Shown one piece after another: positions 11,742-21,556 of a DNA stretch of 64,000 bases (within the stretch, counting starts at the first letter, position 1; each line of letters opens with the position of its first letter). The position numbers and the translations under genes are program-made. Location of the stretch: assembly GCA_024699855.1 (NCBI GenBank), contig JAMPIQ010000002.1, positions 8,122,001 to 8,186,000 of the forward strand, written 5' to 3'. The notes below the pieces were generated by a model. It had not been told where the DNA came from. It did not search any database and worked only from the letters and a program-made list of their open reading frames with translations. The stretch is from Aphelenchoides besseyi (taxonomy: Eukaryota; Nematoda; Chromadorea; Rhabditida; Aphelenchoididae).

Positions 11742-13022
11742 TTATACTTTTAACACTTTACGTTGAAAGTATCGACGAGCACGAGTTCCGGGATATGATC
11801 CCGATTGACTGGAGCCAGCTGCGCTTCCCGAGTCTTGATAATCAGAGCCACCTTGACTGTAGCTAGGTTGGGGAGCTGGTGGTGGTCTAAAGGATTTAAG
11901 GCAGTTAAGAGATCAATTACATTAAAAATTTACGGAGGTGGTGGTGGTCTGAAATCAGATTTTAAGAAGAATATTGACTTTGTGACATACGGAGGTGCAC
12001 TTGGTTGAGAATACGATGGTTGTTGGGGCGCTGGCGCGTAACTTTGCGGAGGTGATTGAGGAGGAGCGTAACTCGGTGCGGGAGCAGAATAGCTCGGCGC
12101 GGGAGGTGGAGGTGCATAGCTTTGTGGTGGTGGCGGAGCAGCATATGAAGGAGCTTGAGGTGGTGGCGGAGCAGCATATGAAGGCGCTAAGATAGCATAT
12201 TAAACAGTAAACTGTTGATGAAACTTACGAGGACCAGCACCGCAACCGGATGGGGCCATAGGAGGCGGTCCACCACTAAATGTTTTACGTTAGATACGAA
12301 ACACATTCGAACTTCTACCATCCACAGCCGCTTGAAGGTGGAGGAGCAGGAGCACCACTAAACAAAAATATGTGAATGAACAACCAATTAGCACTTACCA
12401 TCCGCATCCTGAAGGCATTGGTGGAGGAGCACAAGCTGGAGCTTAAATGAATTTGTTATTACCGTACATTCAAAATCAACGAACGTGGAGGGCAAGGGGG
12501 TGGACATGGGGGTGGGCCTATAAATTAGAACATTGAAATCGAAATCCTTTTGTGTGATGTTTGTGTCAAAAAAGTTCAAATCGTGTTGTTAGTCCATATC
12601 AAGTGATCGCTTACATGGAGGGGCTAAAACGATGTATTAATCGATGCAATTTACTTGTACGTAGTACAGGAATCTTATTTTTAGCAAAACAATCAAAAAC
12701 TTCAGAAGTATCATTTTGGCCGTTCTGTATGACTTAAAAAGGTTGAAAACATACGTGGGGGAGCGCAAGCCGGAGCGCAAGCTGGAGCACAAGGTGGAGC
12801 TTAAATGAATTTGTTATTACCGTACATTCAACATCAACTAACGTGGACAAGGCGGCGCACAACCGCAACCTATAAGTACATCTTAATTACAAACATAACA
12901 TTCAACTCACCACCGGCACCTCCGCCAGCTGCTGGTGCCGGAGGAAATAGAAAAGCGTATGGATTGAGGCTCGACTGAGCAGTCAATAGTAGAAGTCCGA
13001 CCAGAACTCTCAATTGAGTCAT
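11742..13022 (-). CDS. Secreted Pro/Cys/Gly-rich repeat protein with very small exons
   Basis: Starts MTQLRVLVGLLLLTAQSSLN, a signal peptide, then PYAFLFPP. The mature part has three zones: a Cys-Pro zone (repeats of CPPP, CAPA, SGCG), a Pro/Ser/Tyr zone (repeats of APSYAAPPPPQ and SYAP), and a basic end with RARR, a furin-type site, and RRYFQRKVLKV. Composition resembles nematode cuticle or extracellular-matrix proteins; the family is not identified. Coding is spread over at least eleven exons, several tiny: 12843-12869 (27 nt), 12755-12799 (45 nt), 12615-12623 (9 nt), 12485-12517 (33 nt), 12399-12441 (43 nt). All joins keep one reading frame. TATAAAAG lies about 105 nt upstream, and TTTTCAG sits 12 nt before the ATG, so the first exon may be trans-spliced or follow a 5' UTR intron. 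Confidence 0.75.
12425..12488 (-). repeat. Duplicated exon-intron unit, copy B
   Basis: This 64-nt stretch is nearly identical to 12784-12847. It covers the 5' end of one Cys-Pro exon, the whole adjacent intron (core ATGAATTTGTTATTACCG, + strand) and the 3' end of the next exon. Only a few differences are seen, including within the intron, so the unit duplicated in tandem about 360 nt apart and recently. Confidence 0.8.
12784..12847 (-). repeat. Duplicated exon-intron unit, copy A
   Basis: Partner of 12425-12488. Identity extends through the non-coding intron, showing that the repeat arose by duplicating genomic DNA rather than by selection on a protein repeat. Confidence 0.8.
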
Positions 13023-13126
13023 CTTATTAACTCCTGAAAAGATACAGTCGGCTTACAAGTGGGTGGTTTTAACGCGATTACAATACTGACGACTCGTCTG
13101 TTGTAGTCACTGTTCTATCGTCCACG

Positions 13127-13134
13127 CTTTTATA
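13127..13134 (-). promoter_or_regulatory. TATA box of the Pro/Cys-rich secreted gene
   Basis: TATAAAAG on the minus strand, about 105 nt upstream of the start codon at 13022. Position and sequence fit a strong TATA promoter. Confidence 0.6.
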
Positions 13135-13699
13135 TGCAGAAATATTTCGAGGATTCGAACCGAAACTGACGACCCCGCCCCGCTGTTGTAGATCCACGTG
13201 GATTAGATGTGTGTCCATTGAAATTTACAGAACAGTCACAATGTTACAACCTGCTGTTGCTAATTTTATTTGTTGATAGACGTGAAAAACTTGTTTACTC
13301 ATTCGGATCGCACAGTTGGTGAGTTTTTGATGTGGTTCACGAAAACGAGGAGGATGTTGAATCGGCGATCAGACCGAAATCCGTTGCACACTCGTTTCAC
13401 GCAAATTAGTCGATCCGACTTAGCGTATAACGAGGTTGTTGAGGATCACATGCTGAGCGACGGATCTAAAAACGAACGGACAACCGATTCGCGTGTACCT
13501 AACGGCTTATCGTAAAATCGAATTTAACGACTACACACAAAGGCTCATCGTCGGAGTGACGATCGACCTTAGAGACTCGCGGTAATTAACGGAGTTTTAC
13601 GCTAAAAACCATGACCGTTGTTGTGTAATGACCGAACGGAAGTACTACGTGATCGATCTACTCGACCATAAACGTTTGAATTCCGCAAAGAACGACGAC

Positions 13700-16600
13700 A
13701 GCCGACTATCGTATCCACAGAAAGCGAAAATGGACTTCAGAATATGTTGTCGATTATGAAGATATTCTCTAACTTGTTGACATCTTCGTCGTTTGAAAAG
13801 GGAAATTGTTTTCGTCTGTGAAATGTCGGAGAAACAGACGAAGAATGCCACTCTCAACTTTCTCTTGACGTTCTCTTGACCTGAAAGTTGCGCAAAATCG
13901 CCCACTCTTACAGTCAAGTGGATTTCGTTTATTCGAACACCTCAATCTTTTTTTCCATCATTCAACTCAGCACCTGCAAAATTGGTTTAGTCGACAATTA
14001 TCTTTAGAGAAATTGAAGGCATTCGCTCCAATATACTTCTCTGACTTCAAAACCCTTGAGCAAACGCTTTGGGCAACGTCAAAGCTACCAAACAGACAAA
14101 TGTACAAGCTTTCACGCAACTCTTCACACTGGGTTCGATCAATCAAAAGAAACAAACAAACGAAAAGATGTTTCTCTACAGTTTGCTTGTAACCTTAGAT
14201 TTCGCATTGAAGTCGGCCAATGCGTTCGAAACTGCTCATTAAGCGAAGTATGAGGCTGCGTATTTGTTTCAATGTCGAAACCAGTGGGTTTGAAACCTTC
14301 AGTTGGTCGTCGTGGACTTCCGCGTTTCTTTTAATTCAATCATTTTTTCAACGTCCTTCATCTCGTGAATGTTTTCCTTCGGCAGCATTTTAACGAATTG
14401 AAAGCTACGATCTCGAGTTAATCACTCAACCTTTTGGTTCATTTCAAAAATTGTCGACCGCCTACTACCGAAATTATCGAAATGAGTTCGGTCGCCCACT
14501 GACGTTCCATTTCTGACTTCCGTTTGTGTTTGTCAACTGATGCAGAAAATTGGAATTGTGGTCAAACCTTTCGACCCGTGGGCAATTTACGGACCACCTT
14601 CTGATGACTTTGAGTTTAATCCAAACTTCTCTGGATGGTAATCTTCGAACGGAACGTTGTGTTGTTGGTTGAATTGAACTGTCCGTTTTTCCATCTTAAT
14701 GACAACAATCCCCCGGCGACTCGTTCGAGCGGTTTTGCAACAGAAGTCGTGAATTCCCGACGTCAAACATCTTCGACTGTTCTCCCAAGAATACAGTGCA
14801 TGACAAATGAGCTCAAACTTTTAGCTCTCGTTATCTCTGATGATCTTCGCGTTTTGGAATGGCCATTGAATGCAGTCATCTATTTCACTTTGAACTAGAA
14901 ATTATTCTTGATTCTGCGATCGTCCAATCTTATTTGGGTTTATTGGCAGTGAATTCGGTGCGACTTGTTGACATTGACACCAAATTTATACATCGAGCAA
15001 TAATCCGTGGAATGTTTTCTTCTCCTTAGATTTAATTAAACTAATGAAAACAAAGGGGAAACCACATCATTCGTAGTCTCTTGCAGATACTTTGGCGGAA
15101 ATAACCACACTCTCGAAAAGATCTGATTCTCGTTCTCTCAATTCCCAAATGATCAAAACGCTGGAAAACAACAAAAAATTTGTTTCACTTCTTTTTCTAT
15201 TATGCCGACTAATTTCGATCACGGCCAAAAAGACGACAACTGCCGATCTTTTCATTGTCGTTCGTTTCCGCCAAACAATCAACGACTTTGTTCCCAATTC
15301 TCCGTAAATTCTTTCAACATGGAAGAAGAGCTAACTGTCATCCAACTGTTTTATCGTCTTTTCATATTTTGTTCTCAATGTCATCAAACGTCATTCTGCC
15401 AACATCATTTCCCCGAGTTACTTTCGCTTTCAAAACACCACACCAGAAATAACGACGAAGTTCTATTTTCGGTTCATGATTGCTTCACATTGCCGGTTTA
15501 ATTGGTTGAGTAGAAGGGTCGTTACCTTTCCTGGCCCATAAATGGCGCGGAAGTCGTTGAGATATGAGTGGAAGTTGGGTGTCTGAGTCCAAAGTCGTTC
15601 TTCACGGCGTGTCTACACCACTTTGATTCGCTCGCTGTTCCATGAAATACGAATCACGGACTATGCTATGTTACTCATGTTAATCTGAGCGTTTTACTGA
15701 CTGCCCTGTTGACACGCTACCAGACGCTCTAATGATCGTTCAAAAATTGACGTCGTAATCGATTCATCGCGAATGAGTTATAAATAGAACATTGGTCTAA
15801 TTTTAATCATTATCGATTACCGCAGTGTTTTTGAATGTTTTGATCCGACATTTTGCCACGTCGTTTTGACGAGGAATCGACGTCATTCGCCGGTAGTGGT
15901 TGGCCTCAGGGCACAGCGATAAGCTTCTGCGATTGAGAGTCGGAGGTCGAAAAGAACGGCTGTTTCCCACGTCCGATCTCCCAAAAACAGTGCCATTGCT
16001 GGGCTGAAAATAGAACGAAAAATCATGTCGATCGTCTTTTGGGCATCAGCACCTCGTTGCTTCTTTGTCGTCACTTTCGTCCACATTGTATTTCGCAATC
16101 GATTCTGCAGCAGATTTCTAGTTCCCAGATTCCTTTCAATTTTTGTACCTACCGCGCAGGATCCGAAGACTGAAACTTCTTCGCAGCGAAAATTCATTCC
16201 AGCGCACTTGACCTTTGAATCTGCGATGAATTCGATAGTTTGATTACGATTACAATTTGGCTATTTGGACTAATTGCGGACGCTAGATTAGTCATCATGA
16301 GCATTTAGCCGTCGATTTGTGTTTCTATGTCTGATTTCTGAGACCCGGAAGTCCGATGCTCATTTCACCTGTCGAGCAAAGTTTGTGTCCGATTTAAACT
16401 TTTAATTTGTTCATTAAAATATTTACAGAAGTCATTTAAAAAGACGGTATCAGCGGTGAGCGAAAGTTACTATTTGAAAAACAAAGTGAGATCGTTGGAC
16501 ACAACCGATGAAGTTGATTGTCATTCGAAGAGACTAGACGCGTATGTAGATGAGCATTGTGGAACTTGAAACCACTTTTTTGATCGTTTCTTTGTGATTT

Positions 16601-19260
16601 GATTGTCAGACAACATCCGTTTTTTAACCTCGAGAGTCGTCTGTTTTTCGCCTTCAACCTCCAAAACAACAGCCGCGTGCCAACAGCAACTTTTCCTTTG
16701 TCTCGGTATTCTTCTCAATTGAAATCTAGAATCCGAGCGAGTGATCGGAGCTCATTGCAAATACTTTAAAAGAGCTTGCTTGTAAGTGAGTCATCGACTA
16801 GACAATCAACGAAACCATAGAAAGAGCTGAAAAATGCCGAAAATTTGTGATTGCGGCGCCGTTCCTACTCGTGATTAATTGGTTTGCAGAAGTGGGGTCG
16901 CAATTTTCTCCTAATCGTCGTCTTCTTCCCGTTGACTAATCAGCCTCGAGGATCGCTTTTAATCCCCAGTGGACCGGTGATTTGAAATCGCGGCGTGGTG
17001 AAAAGACAAATGTGATTTTAATTCATGTCTCTTGTTCTCAATTTTGTTTTTAAAACATTGAGTGGGCTGTTATTTCAAGTAATTTAATCGACCGTTCGAT
17101 TCGTTTTCCCACCAACATCACAAATTCCATGATCTTAGCAATTGAGAGGCGTCGAGCTTTGACGTTAGACGCCTTGAGTTCGTTGTGAAAACAGCTCTTT
17201 CTGGTTTCTTCGACTCGACAACATTCTTTCACTTATTTGGTTTTGAGAATTGCCAAACTCATGCATTCGGCTTGTCAACGGTGTCAACTTGTTCGCACAA
17301 CCCCATCGAACGACACGAGTTCCCAAACTCAACGGGAAAGTAGTCGAAGCCGAGGATTTCAGGCTCAACACGCCGGAAACGTCGCTCAAAATTTTGACGA
17401 TCTTGTCGCCGCGTTTTGAGTTTTGGTTGTCGGGCGACGGCAATCCGAGTTTGAACGAGTGGAACTGAAAGCATTGGATCTCGGTGTTCATGGTGTTCAA
17501 CTGTTAGTGAATTTGACGACACAAAAATAATGTGATCATAAGTAGAAAAGTCTTCTATTTGTAGTGAACTTTTCTATAAACTGAGCTACAAATTGCTAGG
17601 TAGTTGGCAGTTTTAAAAATGCGGCATTTTGATCTACTGCCGTGACCTTTTGATTGCACGACATCTTTTGAGGTGTATAATTGAAAGTGCCTAAGAACAT
17701 GTTGTTTATTCGGACAGTTGCGACTTCTAAACTAACTTACGGAGCTTCGCATTTCCATAATTTGCTTTGAGTAATGTGAAACGTTCTCTGTACACGCGAA
17801 TGGTCAGAAATCGTTTCGAATTTCTGCGGCATTTGACTTTTGATATTCGCACGTTTGTTTTCTTTCGGCAAACTGCTCGTTCTTTTAATGAGTGAGTCGA
17901 TAGGTTGACGAAAGAGTTTGCTGCTTTCCATACCATGTTATTGACTCGTTTGGTTGTTCAAATGAAAACTAAAGTTTTGCCGTAAGATCTTATGAGTTTC
18001 AAGAACCAACGAATAACCCATGGGTTTAATCGCTTTTTGTGTGCAATTTAAGGTTAATGGAAACTTCGAAAACCGACTTTTGACATCGAATGCAACGGTC
18101 TGCTTTAGCAACATAATTAGTGGATCTTCTCATTTCGTTCTTATACTTCTAAGCTTTGTTTTACTTTGCAAACCACAGGTTTCTAATGTCGTTGAGTGTC
18201 AGAATCTGCGTCAGTACTTTGTTGAACAGACGGATGAATCGTTTTGTTCTTCAGAATTGAAGTTCCCACGAACATTTTAGGTTGCAATTTCAGAACGAGT
18301 TTCTTTTGTCTTTGTCATTGTTGTTTCTTTCTGGAACGGGATGTCAAACGAGTACTCAAAAGCCGAAGCTAATGCCTTTGTTGCTAACTGATCTGTTGTT
18401 CTTAACCACAGACTTCTTAGATACTCAACGCTCCTATCCACCCACTCAGTTGTTTTTTTCTTCTTATCCGAATTTCCATCTTATGCAAAGTGCAACCCTG
18501 CGATTTTTGGGTTTACGATGAGACGCACAGTCTCTAAGGAACGAAACCGCTGGGTTCGGAACGTTCAAAAGAGTCCACGGACAATTTGCTCAAATTATTT
18601 GCCTGCGGTGCTTCGACTGGACCGCCGTTCTTTCCGCACAAACTAAACGCCAATTTGCTCGAAATTGAAGGAGAGGAGGAGACTCGTCGTTTTCTCGACT
18701 TGGCTATTTCTGGCATCAAGAGGACTACTCACTACCCAATCCCGCAAATTCGATGAGTAAACGAAAGAAACAACAAAACGAATAAGTGAAGTTGAAACTT
18801 CGAAGGTCCGTTGACGATTGTTTCTCGTTTATCTCTTAAGAACGATACTCACCTTTACATTCTTGTATAGTCGCTTCTGGATGCGCAGACCAAAGTCGAT
18901 GTGCAGTTTGACGGATTTCGTTGACCAATGATGAGCGATTTTTCATGTTTAACGCGCGTTTTTATTGGCTTCACGCGACACAACCGAAACAGAAATTCGA
19001 GAAACATGATAAAAGAAAACATAATTTGGCGCGGCCGTTTTCTGTAGGACAACTTAGCAAACAATGAGCATTCGAATAGTAAACTCTTTTCTATTACGTA
19101 CATCGAATATTTACGAGATGAAAACAAACTTCTGCTTAATGATCTCATTAAGCAGAAGACTTTTGGGCTTAAGACCCAAAGACCGTAAGATGACTTTGCG
19201 TGCTTCCCAATTGAGATGTTCGATCGTTGACGAAAATGATGTTGAGACTCTGGAAACCTA
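13700..19260 (+). pseudogene. Probable decayed cadherin copy (scattered relics)
   Basis: Across this gene-poor block, short + strand stretches in different frames, broken by stops, carry cadherin signatures. VDYEDIL (13749-13769) is followed at once by a stop. LNDNNPP (14695-14715) is followed by a cadherin-like start of repeat. ISITAKKTTTADLFIVV leads into INDFVP (15278-15295), matching the LTVTA...VxVxDxND end of a repeat. VDENDV lies at 19226-19243. One segment (14546-14637, KIGIVVKPFDPWAIYGPP) still has good splice sites. The order and strand match the intact cadherin at 1-8739. Because frames change and stops interrupt without matching introns, I read it as a pseudogene, perhaps a second tandem cadherin. 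Individual matches are weak; a chance origin is not excluded, and a low-level exon set of a live gene is also possible. Confidence 0.35.
19129..19181. repeat. Two adjacent hairpins (perfect 14-bp inverted repeat plus a second stem)
   Basis: CTTCTGCTTAATGA and its exact reverse complement TCATTAAGCAGAAG (19129-19158) are separated by two bases. It is followed immediately by an imperfect stem around TTTGGG...CCCAAA (19160-19181). No gene is recognised over it. Confidence 0.7.
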
Positions 19261-19753
19261 ACGAGATCTTTGTCATTCAACATTGTTCTTTTTACAGTTG
19301 GCTTATCACTTTGTTCTAAACTCTTCTGTCAATACCTTAACGTGGTTTTCTGTTGACTGTGATTGAGTTCTTACCTCTAAATCAGAAGTGTTTGGACTAC
19401 CACAGCGCTCTTTTCAAATCCAAATGTCACGGATTTCGGTGTGTGTGTCGGAAGAAAAAAACAAACTCAAAAATCGAACACTTTGTTTCGAAGCCTCGAA
19501 TTCGTTTTTTAAAGTTATCTTTGAAATCAGAAAATTTGAACAAACTTCGAAACCCAACTTTCCAAAACCTAATTTTTTATTATTGCTAATTCTCGTATTT
19601 ATCGGACCACACGTTTTAAAATACACCGTAGGCCTGAATTTCTATTGTTCTTAACGTCGCGTGTGGCCAAACAGTCGACAACGAGTTGCGTGACAATTAC
19701 TGCTGATTCAATGTGTCGAGTGTTGTTTTAGGTATAATTTCATCTAGTCGGCA

Positions 19754-20931
19754 ATGAACGACATAGTCGACAGTGATGATTCGACTAACACGTCTGAAGT
19801 AATTTGCATGGAGAACTATGAACATTACGAGACAACGGAAAAATGGCTACTGGGTATGTCACTTGATTCGTTGTTTTTTGAATCTGATTTAGGGGTCGTC
19901 GCACTTCCATTTATCTGCATTGGTCTTGTGGCAAACGCGCTATCAGTTTTGATATTCTCAAACCGGCATATGAGAGTTCAACGAGTTAATTGGTATCTGT
20001 TGATTCTAGCCGTCAGTGATGGAGTGATTTTGATTGGCGCATTCTTCGTCTTAACTCTACCACGTTTGGGTGAACTTTCGCGTTGGTGGCGATTGACAGC
20101 CGTCGGCTACTCAACATCTCCTTACTTGTACGCTTTCATGGCCCTAGCACAGACGATCAGTGTTTGGATGACCGCTGCAATGTCGTTGCATCGTTTTGTT
20201 GGTGTTTGTTTGCCCTTCAAAGCGAGTGCCATTTTGGAAACCAGAAACGTGAAATGTTTGATATTTTGCGTCATTTTGGTTGCTGTTTTATTCAACACAA
20301 CACGTTTCTTTGAGGTTCGTAACTTTGTTGGTATTCAAGTTATTTTGACATTCAGGTGGAAGTAATCCGCGTTTGTCGAATGGTTCCCATTAACGTTGAA
20401 CTTCCGGTTCTACGTCCCACTGCATTGCGTATGGATCCGTTGTACATGCAGGTGTTTTACGAATGGGCGTACACGCTGATTATGTTTGTTGTTCCATTCG
20501 CCATTCTGATCGTTGTTAATTCGATGGTTATACTTGCAATTCATCGATCAAGACAAGTGCACTCAAAATTAACAATGGACGTAACACGTAAACAGGAACT
20601 AGCAAAAGAAATTAAGACTTCAATTATGCTCGTCGCAATCGTGTTGGCTTTCTTCTTCTGTAACACACTTGTAAGTTTCAATTGCATAAAACATTCGACT
20701 AATATTGTTTAGGGATTTGTTGTCAACATAATGGAGAAGCTGGAGTTATACGATCTTTACGTGACGTTCGTTCCATGGTCCAACTTTTTTGTTATGACCA
20801 ATGCATCAATCAACTTTTCTATCTATTGTATGTTTTCGGATCGATATCGTCAGTTGTTTCGATATTATCTGCAGTTTATAAGTTGTAACAAAAGGGATGA
20901 GAACTTTCAGATTATTTTGTCCAATTTTTAG
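19754..20931 (+). CDS. Neuropeptide GPCR, FMRFamide-receptor-like (rhodopsin family)
   Basis: Four exons (19754-19853, 19893-20314, 20356-20670, 20713-20931) encode about 351 residues and seven membrane helices. Seen in order: TM1 LPFICIGLVANALSVLIF, TM2 starting NWYLLILAVSDG, an extracellular loop with SRWWRLTAVGYSTSPY typical of the FMRFamide-receptor group, TM3 ending SLHRFVGVCLPF, TM4 CLIFCVILVAVLF, TM5 TLIMFVVPFAILIVVNS, TM6 IMLVAIVLAFFFCNT, TM7 NFFVMTNASINFSIYCMF. The N-terminus has a potential N-glycosylation site (NTS). The usual D/E-R-Y at the end of TM3 is H-R-F, and NPxxY in TM7 is NASINFSIY. Such receptors act at the plasma membrane of neurons or muscle through G proteins; the ligand is not predictable here. 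Confidence 0.9.
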
Positions 20932-21556
20932 CATCTCTTGACTTTAATTTGCGGGAAAACTGAAGGGTCGAAGTTTGTTTTGGGTGACTTGTTGGTCGTG
21001 TTTGTACATATGATGCCGGTGATTTCCTCATCTCATTTTGACTCCCGTTGATTCGATTACCTGATTCCAACTATTTGATTGTAACTTAAAAATGATCCGA
21101 CTCTTCGGTCTATTTGATTTTTTCAATCGACACAAACATTTCATTTTGTACATTCGACTTTCTCATTCGTGTAAATCTAAATAAACAATGATTAGACCTT
21201 GATTCAACTTGTGCGTAAACTGGTTAAGATACATGCTTTTGTTCACCGTTTTTTCCGAAACCCTCGTGCTCCATTTTCAAACGACACAAAATTTTGAGTT
21301 CGATCAGACCCACGAGTTACAAATGGGACGGTGGATTACGCGGATTTCTCGCACTGCCGCTGATCGCTGTTGGCGGTTTTTAGGGCCTCCGTTTTGTCAG
21401 TCAATGAATCGATCAGTCGACAACTTCAAACTACTCGTCTAGTTCTGACTGCTCTATTTTCGACGCAATTCGGGATTTCGCTTCGAGTTGATCCAAACGT
21501 TTTTTCACTATTCATCACCAACAGCAACATTGGCGTCCAACGGAAACACAACGGAA
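20932..21556. other. Intergenic between GPCR and peptide transporter
   Basis: Holds the GPCR 3' UTR, with AATAAA at 21180-21185, and the promoter region of the transporter. Small open frames at 21209-21621 overlap the transporter start in another frame and are not convincing. Confidence 0.5.
21180..21185 (+). terminator. Polyadenylation signal of the GPCR gene
   Basis: AATAAA 249 nt after the GPCR stop codon in AT-rich sequence. Confidence 0.55.

Noticed and set aside
13151..13161. Perfect tRNA B-box (reverse strand) suggesting a tRNA gene
   Set aside because: No T-stem pairing, no A-box and no acceptor stem around it; it lies just upstream of the TATA box of the Pro/Cys-rich gene.
18855..19283. 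142-codon antisense frame
   Set aside because: Covers the hairpin pair and the VDENDV relic on the other strand; no domain or start context.
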